Source of the DNA: Onishia taeanensis
Lineage (GTDB): Bacteria; Pseudomonadota; Gammaproteobacteria; Pseudomonadales; Halomonadaceae
Assembly: GCF_013349955.1 (NCBI RefSeq)
Contig: NZ_JABVXC010000008.1
Coordinates: forward strand, 1-64,000
Reading direction: 5' to 3'
DNA length: 64,000 nt
A model generated the notes under the pieces. That model searched no databases and was not told where the DNA came from. It saw nothing but the letters and a program-made list of their open reading frames with translations. The position numbers and the translations under genes were made by a program. Each line of letters starts with the position of its first letter. The stretch's first letter is position 1. Below are positions 1 through 8,153 of the stretch, piece after piece.

Positions 1-547
1 GTCAAGGAACAGTGTGGTTCGATGAGGCGAAAGACAGGATTCGACGACAGCTACCGCGAAGCGGTTTAGTTCAACAGGTATTAGACAGCGCGCTCGTTTA
101 TTGACTTGAACGAATACGCGCGTTCAATATTCTTATACCGCCACAACAAATTATTGCTTTTTATATGAATTTTCGTTGGCGTGGCTATATAACACCACTC
201 CGCTTCGGCCATACCACCAATCGAGACGCACGCGGCACGGCTAATGTCAGCGAGCAAGGTGATGCAATGCGCGGAGCAAGCCGTTGCCATGTGAGGCTCC
301 CTGCGTATGGGGGGTGTCATTAGGCTGTTCTTGGTTTTCTAATGTTCAGCCTAACACCGAGGCATGATTTTCTCCTGCGCTGGATCAACGCTAGGCATGA
401 TTCCTTGGTCGTGGATAGGCCATGAATAAAGGCATATGGAGGCAGACAAGACGTCGGGCCTTACTCCCCGGTCAGAACCCACCCGGCGGATGACATCCCC
501 ACGCCAAGCGGCGACAATGGGCGCCCTTTTTCGGCCGCAGTCGTTTC
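1..547. other. Gene-poor left flank
   Basis: This stretch is AT-richer than the rest of the window and carries no recognisable family. Positions 320-327 and 347-354 form an 8-bp hairpin (TTAGGCTG/CAGCCTAA). The 10-mer AGGCATGATT occurs directly repeated at 361-370 and 394-403. On the minus strand each copy contains an ATG in the same frame, giving a 15-codon mini-ORF that ends in the hairpin. A short frame at 3-104 begins with a cold-shock-like stretch (GTVWFDEAK) that then loses similarity. It may be a decayed junction; nothing firm can be assigned. Confidence 0.4.
81..290 (-). CDS. Hypothetical small protein (69 aa)
   Basis: I do not recognise this product. The frame is open for 69 codons from an ATG at 290, preceded by a good SD (AGGGAG, six bases upstream), which is the main reason for listing it. 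The protein has four cysteines in its first 35 residues and a basic, Asn/Lys-rich C-terminal half. Base composition is AT-rich compared with all neighbouring genes, which fits recent acquisition or non-coding DNA. The hairpin at 320-354 would lie in its leader. It could easily be spurious. Confidence 0.3.
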   Translation of the reverse strand: MATACSAHCITLLADISRAACVSIGGMAEAEWCYIATPTKIHIKSNNLLWRYKNIERAYSFKSINERAV

Positions 548-1339
548 ATGTCTACACCGCTTCCCATTCTGTATCAGGACGATGCCCTGGTCGTCATCGC
601 CAAGCCTTCGGGGCTCTTGGTGCATCGCACGGCGCTTGCTCGCGGCGAAACGCGCTTCGCGCTGCAGATGCTGCGCGACCAGCTCGGCCGCCACGTTTAC
701 CCGGTGCACCGCCTCGACCGACCGACCTCCGGGGTGCTGGTGTTTGCGCTTTCTTCGGAGATCGCGCGCCCCCTCGGCGAGGCCTTCGCCGAACAGCGGA
801 TCAGCAAGCGCTACCTGGCGGTGGTCCGCGGCCAGGGGCCGGAGGCCGAGTGCATCGACTATGCGCTGCGTGAGGAAGACGGCCGCCGGCCCAAGGCGGA
901 AATGCCGGCAATGGAGGCGGCCACCGAGGTGCGGCGCCTGGACAGCGTCGAACTGCCGGTGCGGGTCGACCGTTACCCCAGCGCGCGCTATTCGCTGATG
1001 GAGGCGCGGCCACTGACCGGGCGCCGCCACCAGATCCGTCGCCACCTGTCGCGGCGCGGCTATCCGATCATCGGCGATGCCAGGCACGGCAAGGGCAACC
1101 ATAACCGCTTCTTCAGCGAGAACCTGGACACCCACCGGCTCTTGTTGGCGGCGGTGGAGCTGAGCTTCGAGCATCCCGTGCTCGGCGAACGCCTGACCGT
1201 GAGCGCCGGCCTGGAGGACGACATGACGCAGCTATTCGAACGCTTCGGCTGGAGCGCCCACCTGCCCCGCCATGGCCACCGCTTCGACAAGGCCGATACC
1301 GTACCGTCAACGACTCAAGCAGCGATGCCGACGCCATGA
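548..1339 (+). CDS. truC: tRNA pseudouridine(65) synthase TruC
   Basis: RluA-family pseudouridine synthase, 263 aa, close to the usual TruC length. TruC converts U65 in the acceptor stem of some tRNAs to pseudouridine in the cytoplasm. The family signature HRLDRPTSG is at residues 54-62, with the catalytic Asp at 57. The N-terminus (LYQDDALVVIAKPSGLLVH) and the GRRHQIRRHL segment are typical of the RluA fold. No S4 domain precedes the catalytic domain, which favours TruC over RluC/RluD. The stop overlaps the start of tcdA by four bases (ATGA), so the two tRNA-modification genes are translationally coupled. Confidence 0.88.
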   Translation: MSTPLPILYQDDALVVIAKPSGLLVHRTALARGETRFALQMLRDQLGRHVYPVHRLDRPTSGVLVFALSSEIARPLGEAFAEQRISKRYLAVVRGQGPEAECIDYALREEDGRRPKAEMPAMEAATEVRRLDSVELPVRVDRYPSARYSLMEARPLTGRRHQIRRHLSRRGYPIIGDARHGKGNHNRFFSENLDTHRLLLAAVELSFEHPVLGERLTVSAGLEDDMTQLFERFGWSAHLPRHGHRFDKADTVPSTTQAAMPTP

Positions 1340-2229
1340 CCGACACCGACCCGACTCTTGCTGATGCCGACTACGACTTCCGCTTCGGCGGCATTCGGCG
1401 CCTCTATGGCCAGCGCGCCGCCGCCCACTTCCGCCACGCCCATGTGGTGGTGGTCGGCGTCGGTGGCGTGGGTAGCTGGACGGTGGAAGCCCTGGCCCGC
1501 TCCGGCATCGGAAAGCTGACGCTGATCGACCTCGACGATGTCTGCGTGTCCAACGTCAACCGCCAGCTACATGCGCTGGACGGCACCATCGGACGACCCA
1601 AGGTCGAGGTGCTGGCCGAGCGCTGCCGGGCGATCTCACCGGGCATCGAGGTGGTCGCCGACACGGCCTTTGTCACCCCGACCAACCTGGCCGAGCGCAT
1701 TCCCGCCGACGCCGATCATGTGGTCGATGCCATCGACAGCGTGATCGCCAAGGCGGCGCTGATCGCCTGGTGCAAGCGACGCAAGCTGGGCCTGACCGTG
1801 ACCGGCGCCGCCGGCGGCCAGCTCGACCCGACCCGCATCCGCATCGCCGACCTGACTCGCACCGAGCATGACCCGCTGCTCGCCAAGGTGCGCGCCCGGC
1901 TGCGCCGCGACTACGGCTTCTCGCGCAACCCCAAGCGTCGCTTCAGCGTCGAGTGTGTGTATTCCGACGAACAACTGGTCTATCCCGGCGCCGACGGCGA
2001 GGTCTGCCACACCAAGCCATCCGACGGCGAGAGCACCCGCCTGGATTGCGCCAGCGGGTTCGGCGCTGCCACCTTCGTGACCGGCGCCTTCGGCTTTGCC
2101 GCCGCCGCCCGGGTGATGGAGCGTCTGGCGCGCCAGGCCAAGCGTGACGCGGCAAGCCCCTCGGCAGGCACCACCAGCCCAGATCCAGCCACGGCCACAA
2201 CCCTCGAGGAGTCTTCCGATGATCGCTAA
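1336..2229 (+). CDS. tcdA: tRNA threonylcarbamoyladenosine dehydratase
   Basis: ThiF/E1-like enzyme (CsdL/TcdA), 297 aa. It uses ATP to cyclise t6A37 to ct6A in ANN-decoding tRNAs. The nucleotide-binding loop GVGGVGSW is at residues 41-48, followed by the acidic DLDDV and the N-R-Q motif (SNVNRQLHAL) typical of E1-like adenylating enzymes. The N-terminal RFGGIRRLYG block is characteristic of TcdA. The last 35 residues are a Ser/Thr/Ala/Pro-rich tail with no predicted fold. It starts inside the truC stop codon and its end overlaps the next small gene by 11 bases, so the three genes probably form one operon. Confidence 0.9.
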   Translation: MTDTDPTLADADYDFRFGGIRRLYGQRAAAHFRHAHVVVVGVGGVGSWTVEALARSGIGKLTLIDLDDVCVSNVNRQLHALDGTIGRPKVEVLAERCRAISPGIEVVADTAFVTPTNLAERIPADADHVVDAIDSVIAKAALIAWCKRRKLGLTVTGAAGGQLDPTRIRIADLTRTEHDPLLAKVRARLRRDYGFSRNPKRRFSVECVYSDEQLVYPGADGEVCHTKPSDGESTRLDCASGFGAATFVTGAFGFAAAARVMERLARQAKRDAASPSAGTTSPDPATATTLEESSDDR

Positions 2230-2455
2230 TGAATCCCCGCGCCCGGTACCGGGCATCTATGTCCACTACAAGGGCGCCCGCTACGAGGTGATGGGCGTGG
2301 CCCAGCACAGCGAGAGCGAGGAAGCGCTGGTGGTCTATCGGGCGCTCTACGGAGATTACGGCCTGTGGGTCCGCCCGCTCGGGATGTTCTGCGAGAGCGT
2401 CGAGGTGCAGGGCGAGCCGGTGCCACGCTTCGCGCTGGAGAAGGCCTTCGACTGA
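2219..2455 (+). CDS. DUF1653 family protein
   Basis: Small protein of 78 aa matching the DUF1653 pattern: PGIYVHYKGARYEVMGVAQHS near the N-terminus, then LVVYRALYGDYGLWVRPLGMF and a C-terminal F-block. The family folds as a small beta-rich domain; its biochemical role is not established. I chose the ATG at 2219 because it has a GAGGAG Shine-Dalgarno eight bases upstream and gives the family's usual N-terminus. It overlaps the tcdA stop by 11 bases, so it is probably co-translated as the last gene of the truC-tcdA operon. Confidence 0.82.
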   Translation: MIANESPRPVPGIYVHYKGARYEVMGVAQHSESEEALVVYRALYGDYGLWVRPLGMFCESVEVQGEPVPRFALEKAFD

Positions 2456-2516
2456 GTCGGCGCTCGGCCTCGCTCCTGGGGCTCTCACCGACTCTATCCC
2501 CGAAGAGCTCTCCCCT

Positions 2517-2556
2517 AAAACACGAAAGGCGCCCCGCGGGGCGCCTTTCGTGTTTT
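2517..2556. terminator. Perfect bidirectional terminator
   Basis: A perfect 20-bp inverted repeat (arms 2517-2536 and 2537-2556). A-runs at the left end and T-runs at the right end become the U-tract in either direction. It sits between the convergent DUF1653 gene and bfr and should terminate both. Confidence 0.9.
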
Positions 2557-2564
2557 AGGGCGAA

Positions 2565-3041
2565 TCAATCCGCCTTGTGCATCTGCTTCTGCAGGTAGTT
2601 CTGGATGCCTACCGCATCGATCAGGCCAAGCTCGGTCTCGAGGTGATCGATGTGCTCCTCCTCGTCGTCGAGGATCTTCTGGAACAGGTCACGGCTGGTG
2701 TAATCACGCACCTGCTCGCAATGCGCGATGGCGTCCTTGAGATCAGTGTGGGCCTTGTGCTCGAGCTTGAGATCGCACTCGAGCATTTCGCGAGTGTTCT
2801 CGCCGATCATCAGCTTGCCGTAGTCCTGCAGGTTGGGCAGGCCCTCGAGGAAGAGGATACGCTCGATCAGGGTATCGGCGTGCTTCATCTCTTCGATGGA
2901 TTCCTCGTACTCCCACTTGCCCAGCGCGGCCAAGCCCCAGTCCTGATACATCTTGGCATGCAGGTAGTACTGGTTGATGGCTACCAGCTCGTTGCCGAGC
3001 ACGGTGTTGAGATACTGGATGACCTTAGCATCACCTTTCAT
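2565..3041 (-). CDS. bfr: Bacterioferritin
   Basis: Haem-containing ferritin that oxidises Fe(II) and stores it as a ferric core inside a 24-subunit cytoplasmic shell. The protein is 158 aa, the standard length. All ferroxidase ligands are present at canonical positions: E18, E51, H54, E94, E127 and H130. The haem ligand M52 is also present. I chose the ATG at 3041 ([12 protein letters not shown]) because it has GGGAGAG upstream and matches the family start; a longer frame upstream adds only unlikely residues. It lies downstream of bfd on the same strand, which fits storage plus release. Confidence 0.95.
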   Translation of the reverse strand: MKGDAKVIQYLNTVLGNELVAINQYYLHAKMYQDWGLAALGKWEYEESIEEMKHADTLIERILFLEGLPNLQDYGKLMIGENTREMLECDLKLEHKAHTDLKDAIAHCEQVRDYTSRDLFQKILDDEEEHIDHLETELGLIDAVGIQNYLQKQMHKAD

Positions 3042-3258
3042 TGCCACTCTCCCGAAGTCGGGTTCGCCAGGGGCCGGCGAACGCTGAAACATTGGGACAG
3101 CCTTGGCTGGCCCGCAAAGAGGGAAGTATCCATTAGAAAATGGAAAAAGTCGAATCAGGACAGGATGTTAAAGGGGAATGGCTGACAACTGAGAAGGCGA
3201 TGCGAACGCGGACGAAAGCGTTTAACAGCGAGGAGTTACCGGGCAACGCCAGACTTTG

Positions 3259-3459
3259 CTAGACCGCGTAGGCCAGATCAGGCGACAGCATTTCTTCGGT
3301 GATAGCTTCACGCGTAATCGTCTTGGCCATGCAGGCGCACTTGCCGCATTGGGTAGCGCACTCGGTACGCTCGCGCACCTCACTCCAGCTGCGGGCACCG
3401 TCGCTGACGGCATTGCGGATCATCCGGTCAGACACGCCCTTGCAAAGACACACGTACAT
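3259..3459 (-). CDS. bfd: Bacterioferritin-associated ferredoxin
   Basis: A [2Fe-2S] protein of 66 aa that delivers electrons to bacterioferritin for iron release. The cluster ligands CLC near the N-terminus and CGKC in the middle match the Bfd arrangement (C-x-C and C-x2-C). The ATG at 3459 follows GAGGTGG at good spacing and gives the family start MYVCLC; a GTG one codon upstream is possible but leaves poor spacing. It is the upstream partner of bfr on the same strand, 217 bases apart. A Fur-like sequence just upstream suggests induction under iron limitation. Confidence 0.92.
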   Translation of the reverse strand: MYVCLCKGVSDRMIRNAVSDGARSWSEVRERTECATQCGKCACMAKTITREAITEEMLSPDLAYAV

Positions 3460-3488
3460 CACACCACCTCGCTATCGGCATTGAGGTG

Positions 3489-3507
3489 AATGTAAATGAT
3501 TCGCATG
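3489..3507 (-). promoter_or_regulatory. Possible Fur box upstream of bfd
   Basis: An AT-rich 19-bp stretch containing AAATGATTCGCAT lies 30 bases upstream of the bfd start. By eye it matches about 10 of 15 positions of the GATAATGATAATCAT half of the Fur consensus. Iron repression of bfd is known in several gammaproteobacteria. The match is partial, so this is only a candidate. Confidence 0.4.
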
Positions 3508-3595
3508 GGGAATTGCAAGACGTTGCCAGCCACAAAATCGACAACCTGCTTAGAGGCCTTCCAGAACGCCGTCTGAGCGACTGCCGGTCAGGCCG

Positions 3596-4075
3596 CTAGC
3601 CCTGCTTGCCGGGCTCGTTCTTATTGGGCTTATTCTTGCCGGACTGGGGCACCACCACTACCCGCGAACCCGAGGCGATATCCGACCAACCACGGCGCTC
3701 GCCGTCGATGAGCACCCACCAGTACCCCAAACCAAGCGCCGCAAAGGAGATGCCCGCAACGAGGAAGCGCATCAGGCACTGAGGCAGCGTCAGCGAGAGG
3801 CCTTCCGGCGTCTCGACGCGCAGCCGCCAGGCCTGCATGCCAAGCGTCATGCCGCCGCGCATCCAGAAGAAGGCAAAGAAGGCGAAGGTGGCCACGAACA
3901 GCAGGCTGTGGAACAGCGGCGAGGTGTTGGCTTCGCCGTCGTTGATGGCCACCGCCACGAAGCCCAGCAGCATCCAGACCGCCATCAGAATCAGCGCATC
4001 ATAGATCATGGCACCGAGTCGGCGGCCCAGGCCCGCAGGCCAGGTCTGATCCAGGTCGGCAAAGCGTTTGCGCAT
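3596..4075 (-). CDS. RDD family membrane protein
   Basis: RDD-domain integral membrane protein, 159 aa. The Arg/Asp motifs are visible: GLGRRLGAMIYDALIL opens the domain and GMQAWRLRVETPEG follows the second helix. Three or four hydrophobic helices lie at about 17-40, 55-75 and 100-120. RDD proteins have been linked to ion exchange or salt tolerance in halophiles, but the function here is not known. The ATG at 4075 is preferred because GGAG sits five bases upstream. The C-terminus is a Lys/Asn-rich tail. It follows lptG by 60 bases on the same strand and may be transcribed with lptFG. Confidence 0.8.
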   Translation of the reverse strand: MRKRFADLDQTWPAGLGRRLGAMIYDALILMAVWMLLGFVAVAINDGEANTSPLFHSLLFVATFAFFAFFWMRGGMTLGMQAWRLRVETPEGLSLTLPQCLMRFLVAGISFAALGLGYWWVLIDGERRGWSDIASGSRVVVVPQSGKNKPNKNEPGKQG

Positions 4076-4135
4076 GGGCACTCCTGGCACGAGGACAACA
4101 GAAAAAGCGACGGCCGAGACGCCGGGACTGTTTGC

Positions 4136-5200
4136 CTAGCCACTACGTCGCAGCATATAGAGCCCCAGCACGGCACACACCAGCGTCGGCCCCAGCACCG
4201 CCCAGACCGGCGAGAAGCCGAACACCGTGGAGGCCGGCGCCAGTAGGTCCTGCAGATACTTGAAGGAGAGCCCGGTGATGACACCGTAAAAAACTCGCGT
4301 TCCCGCAGCCACGCTACGCAGTGGGCCGAACACGAACGAGGCGGCGATCAGTACCAGCGAGCCCAGCGTCAACGGCAGCAACAGTTTCTGCCAGAAGTAC
4401 AGCAGCGGCTGGGTGGCCTCCTGGCCCTGGCTCTCGAGATAGCGCGCGTAGGCCCATAGCTCGCTGGGCGCCTGACTATCAACATCCCGCAACAGACGGT
4501 TGAGCTGATCGGGGGTCAGGTCGGTCTGCCATTGCAGACGCGCGTGACGCTCGACCTCGGTACGATCCTCGAAGAAGCGGGTGATATCGACATTATTGAG
4601 CACCCAGTGATCTTCTTCCCAGGCAGCCTGGGAGGCATGGGTCGCCGAGATGAGTTCGCGGTTGTCGAAGCGGTAGCGCGTCAGGTCAAGGACGGTGTCA
4701 TCGGAGCGGATGGCGCCAAAGCGATAGACGCTGTCGCCCTCTCGCTGCCAGCCTCCTCGCTCGGTCACCAGGGCTCCCTCGCCCTGCGCCTGCTCAAGAC
4801 GCCAGGCCGAGGCGAATTGCTCGGTGCGTGGGCTGACGAACTCGGCGATCACCAACAGAATCAGCACGATAAGGATTACCGGCTTCATCACTCCCCACAG
4901 AATGCGAGTCAGCGAGCGCCCCGCGGCACGCATCACGGTCAGCTCATTGCTGGTCGCCATGCTGCCAAGACCGATCAGCGAGCCGATCAGTACCCCCACC
5001 GGAGCATACTGATAGAAGCGATGAGGCAGCCGCATGATCAGGTAGATCAGCACGTCGAAAGCGCCATAGCCGCCTTCGACGTCACCCAAATCATTGATGT
5101 AGGTGATGACCAGGTCGAGGCCCAGCAGCACCACCTGCACCACAAAAATTGCCGCCAACACATTGCGGGCAATGTAACGGTCGAGACGATCGAGCAGCAT
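4136..5200 (-). CDS. lptG: LPS export permease LptG
   Basis: Inner-membrane subunit of the LptB2FGC transporter that extracts lipopolysaccharide and feeds it to the periplasmic bridge. 354 aa, normal length. The layout is that of YjgP/YjgQ proteins: two or three N-terminal helices (residues 10-110), a periplasmic beta-jellyroll (about 130-260), and three C-terminal helices. The start ATG at 5200 overlaps the lptF stop (TGATG), so the two permeases are translationally coupled. A longer upstream frame is excluded because it would run through lptF. Confidence 0.92.
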   Translation of the reverse strand: MLLDRLDRYIARNVLAAIFVVQVVLLGLDLVITYINDLGDVEGGYGAFDVLIYLIMRLPHRFYQYAPVGVLIGSLIGLGSMATSNELTVMRAAGRSLTRILWGVMKPVILIVLILLVIAEFVSPRTEQFASAWRLEQAQGEGALVTERGGWQREGDSVYRFGAIRSDDTVLDLTRYRFDNRELISATHASQAAWEEDHWVLNNVDITRFFEDRTEVERHARLQWQTDLTPDQLNRLLRDVDSQAPSELWAYARYLESQGQEATQPLLYFWQKLLLPLTLGSLVLIAASFVFGPLRSVAAGTRVFYGVITGLSFKYLQDLLAPASTVFGFSPVWAVLGPTLVCAVLGLYMLRRSG

Positions 5201-6279
5201 CAGTTCACTCCCGCCCGCCGCGAGCGACGCAGCAACCACAGCCCAAGCACCAGAAATGTCAGATGAATCGGCCACATGCCCACGGCCATCGGCAGACTAC
5301 CTTGAGCGATGGCGTCCTTGGCGGTCAGCAACAGGCTCAGGTAGGCGATGTGCAGAAAAATAGCCGGCAACAGCTTGCCGAAGCGGCCCTGACGCGGATT
5401 GACCTTCGACAGCGGCTGGGCGATCAGGGTCAGTACCAGCACCATCAGCGGCATCGACAGCCGCCACTGCAACTGCGCCGCGGCCGGTGGCGTGCCGCGC
5501 TCGAGTAGCTCGGGCGTGCTGGCGAGTTCGGGGTCGTCATCGGCGCGTGGGGCCTGATTCGACGACAGGCGCACTGCGTAGGTCTCAAAAGCCAGCCGTT
5601 CGGCCACCGGGTTACCGGGGTCGACGCTATAGCGCAGGCCATCACTGAGTACCAGAAAGCGACTGTCGGTTTCCTCGTCGCGGGCCTGGTAGCCCTCGGC
5701 CGCTCGCGTCACCACGTTGCTGGGCGTGCCGTCACTGCGCCGCTGACGCTCGCTGATAAACACTTCCTGCATGCGAGTCTGGTCCTGATTGAAGGACTCG
5801 GTATAGGCAGTGCGGCCATTGCCGAAGTCCTGAAAACGCCCCGGTGCCAGGGCACCGAAATCGAGCCGGCTCTTCTGCTCTTCGATCAGCGTCTCGTTGT
5901 GGTCCGCACCGGCCGGCGTCAGCCAAAGGCTGCACACGCCCACCATCACCGCCACCAGAGTGGCCGGCAGCAAGCTGATCTTGAGCAGCCGGTTGGGACT
6001 CATGCCACAGGCCACCAGCACGGTGATCTCGCTGTTGAGATAGAGCTGTCCATAGGCCAGCAATATGCCCAGGAAGAAGGCCAGCGGCAGGATCAGCTCC
6101 AGGAAACCCGGCAGATGATATATCATCAAGGTGCCGAGAATGCTGGCCGGGATCTCGCCGTCGGCGGCACTGGTAAAGTAGCGAATGAAGCGACTGCCCA
6201 TGATCACTAGCAGCAGCACCCCGGCCACTGCGGCCATGGTCTGCAGGATCTCGCGGGTCAGGTAACGAAAAATGATCAA
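5200..6279 (-). CDS. lptF: LPS export permease LptF
   Basis: Partner permease of LptG in the LPS transporter, 359 aa. The N-terminus IIFRYLTREILQTM is the family's coupling helix, followed by transmembrane helices, a periplasmic jellyroll at about 140-255, and a C-terminal helix block with the conserved PLSKVNPRQGRF cytoplasmic motif. No ATG gives the right N-terminus. I chose the TTG at 6279, which has GGGAGA nine bases upstream and directly precedes IIFRYL. It is divergent from pepA, with about 210 bases between the starts, the usual arrangement in gammaproteobacteria. Confidence 0.92.
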   Translation of the reverse strand: MIIFRYLTREILQTMAAVAGVLLLVIMGSRFIRYFTSAADGEIPASILGTLMIYHLPGFLELILPLAFFLGILLAYGQLYLNSEITVLVACGMSPNRLLKISLLPATLVAVMVGVCSLWLTPAGADHNETLIEEQKSRLDFGALAPGRFQDFGNGRTAYTESFNQDQTRMQEVFISERQRRSDGTPSNVVTRAAEGYQARDEETDSRFLVLSDGLRYSVDPGNPVAERLAFETYAVRLSSNQAPRADDDPELASTPELLERGTPPAAAQLQWRLSMPLMVLVLTLIAQPLSKVNPRQGRFGKLLPAIFLHIAYLSLLLTAKDAIAQGSLPMAVGMWPIHLTFLVLGLWLLRRSRRAGVN

Positions 6280-6488
6280 GACGGTCTCCCGTGTCTCCCG
6301 GCAGGCCGCATCGACTGGCGACACATGCCCTGTGCTGGTGCCGGCTTCCCGTTCAGCGTGGCGGGATGTCCTGGTGTCGCCCCCATGCAATGCGCCACTG
6401 CATTGCGTACACTGGGATATCGGTCACGGCGCACCCTGTCGTGCCGGCATTATCCAGAATCCCCCTTCGCTTGTCTTGTGGAGACGCC

Positions 6489-8012
6489 ATGGAATTCCCT
6501 GTTCAGACGGCCAACCCGGCCAAGGTCGAAACGGCCTGCCTCGCCCTTCCGGTGTTCAAGGACGGCGACCTGCTGCCGGCGGCCGCCAAGCTAAACGATG
6601 CCAGCGAGCGCCTGATCGGCCAGCTGATCGAGCGCGGCGACTTCAGCGCCGATCTTGGCAAGGTGCAGATGATTCCCTTCGCTCCCGGCCTCAATGCCGA
6701 CCGGCTGCTGCTGGTAGGCCTCGGTGAGCGCGACAAGTGCAACGAAGGCAGCTTTCGCAAGGCACTGGACGCCACCTTTGCGGCCCTGTCGGAGTTGCCG
6801 GCCAGTGAGGCTAGTGTCGCCCTGACCGACGTGCCGGTGCCGCATCGCGATACCCAGTGGAAGGCGCGCATGATCAGTGAGGCCGCCACCCGCAGCATCT
6901 ATCGCTTCACCGAGTTCAAGTCTTCCCCCGCCCCGGCCCCGCGCCTCGAGCAAGTGACCCTGCTGGTCAGCGAGAGCGACGACTCAGCCAAGGCCAAGGA
7001 AGGCGCCCGTGTCGGTGCCGCCATCGGCGAAGGCATGAACTATACCCGCACCCTGGGCAACCTGCCGGGCAATATCTGCACGCCGCGCTACCTCGCTGGC
7101 CAGGCCGAGCAGCTGGCAGCGGACTCCAAAGGCGCGCTTACCGCCGAGATTCTCGACGAAGAGGCCCTGGAAGCACTCGGCGCTCATTCGCTGCTCTCAG
7201 TCGGCCACGGCAGCGAAGAGCCCTCGCGACTGATCGTGATGAAGTACCAGGGCGCCGACGACCCGGATGAGGCCCCCCATGTGCTGGTCGGCAAGGGCAT
7301 CACCTTCGATTCCGGCGGCATCTCGCTGAAGCCCGGCGCCGGCATGGACGAGATGAAGTTCGACATGTGCGGTGCGGCCAGCGTGTTCGGCACCGTCAAG
7401 TCGACGCTTGCCATCAAGCCCAAGATCAACCTGGTGGCGATCGTCGCCTCCGCCGAGAACATGCCCGATGGCCGCGCCACCAAGCCCGGCGACATCATCA
7501 AGACCCTCAAGGGGCTGACGGTCGAGGTGCTCAACACCGACGCCGAGGGCCGTCTGGTGCTGTGCGATGCTCTGACCTACGCCGAGCGCTTCGAACCGGC
7601 CAGCGTGCTCGACATCGCCACCCTGACCGGCGCCGTCATCATCGGGCTTGGCCACCATGCCACCGGCCTGCTGTCCAATGACGACGATCTGGCGCTCGAT
7701 ATACTGGATGCTGGCGAGACCGCCTGGGACCGCGCCTGGCACCTGCCGCTGTGGGACGAGTATCAGGAACAGCTCGATTCCAACTTCGCCGACCTGGCCA
7801 ATATCGGCGGCCGCCCGGCAGGCACCATCACCGCGGGCTGCTTCCTGTCACGCTTCACGGACAAGTATCCCTGGGCGCACCTGGACATCGCCGGCACCGC
7901 CTGGGACTCCGGCAAGCAGAAAGGCGCCAGCGGCCGCCCGGTGGGCCTGCTGACTCAGTATCTGCTCGACCGCGAGACCGAACTCGTCGAGGCCATGGCC
8001 AGCAACGACTGA
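6489..8012 (+). CDS. pepA: Leucyl aminopeptidase
   Basis: M17 cytosol aminopeptidase, 507 aa, that removes N-terminal residues from peptides using two metal ions. The M17 signature NTDAEGRL is at residues 349-356, and the metal/catalytic Lys lies in the GKGITFDSGGISLKP block at about 275-290. The start ATG at 6489 gives the correct family length and N-terminus (MEFPVQTANP); the frame stays open upstream to 6291 but that part has no family similarity. In E. coli PepA also binds DNA as a regulator and at Xer sites; that role cannot be judged here. It is divergent from lptF. Confidence 0.95.
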   Translation: MEFPVQTANPAKVETACLALPVFKDGDLLPAAAKLNDASERLIGQLIERGDFSADLGKVQMIPFAPGLNADRLLLVGLGERDKCNEGSFRKALDATFAALSELPASEASVALTDVPVPHRDTQWKARMISEAATRSIYRFTEFKSSPAPAPRLEQVTLLVSESDDSAKAKEGARVGAAIGEGMNYTRTLGNLPGNICTPRYLAGQAEQLAADSKGALTAEILDEEALEALGAHSLLSVGHGSEEPSRLIVMKYQGADDPDEAPHVLVGKGITFDSGGISLKPGAGMDEMKFDMCGAASVFGTVKSTLAIKPKINLVAIVASAENMPDGRATKPGDIIKTLKGLTVEVLNTDAEGRLVLCDALTYAERFEPASVLDIATLTGAVIIGLGHHATGLLSNDDDLALDILDAGETAWDRAWHLPLWDEYQEQLDSNFADLANIGGRPAGTITAGCFLSRFTDKYPWAHLDIAGTAWDSGKQKGASGRPVGLLTQYLLDRETELVEAMASND

Positions 8013-8053
8013 GGCTTCGCATCGCCCTAGCGGCGTGCTAGCGTTTAGGTATG

Positions 8054-8077
8054 GCGGGCCGGGATCTCCCGGCCCGC
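8054..8077 (+). terminator. Hairpin downstream of pepA
   Basis: An 11-bp GC-rich inverted repeat (8054-8064 and 8067-8077) lies 41 bases after the pepA stop. There is no clear T-run, so termination efficiency is uncertain. Confidence 0.55.
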
Positions 8078-8153
8078 TGCCTTATACGATAGAACCCCGT
8101 TCCTCGAACACGATCAGGCCCCGCATGCCTACTGCTGCTATGGAGAACCTCCT

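Noticed and set aside
436..873. Long plus-strand frame overlapping truC
   Set aside because: Arg/Pro-rich shadow frame of the high-GC truC gene; no SD and no family similarity.
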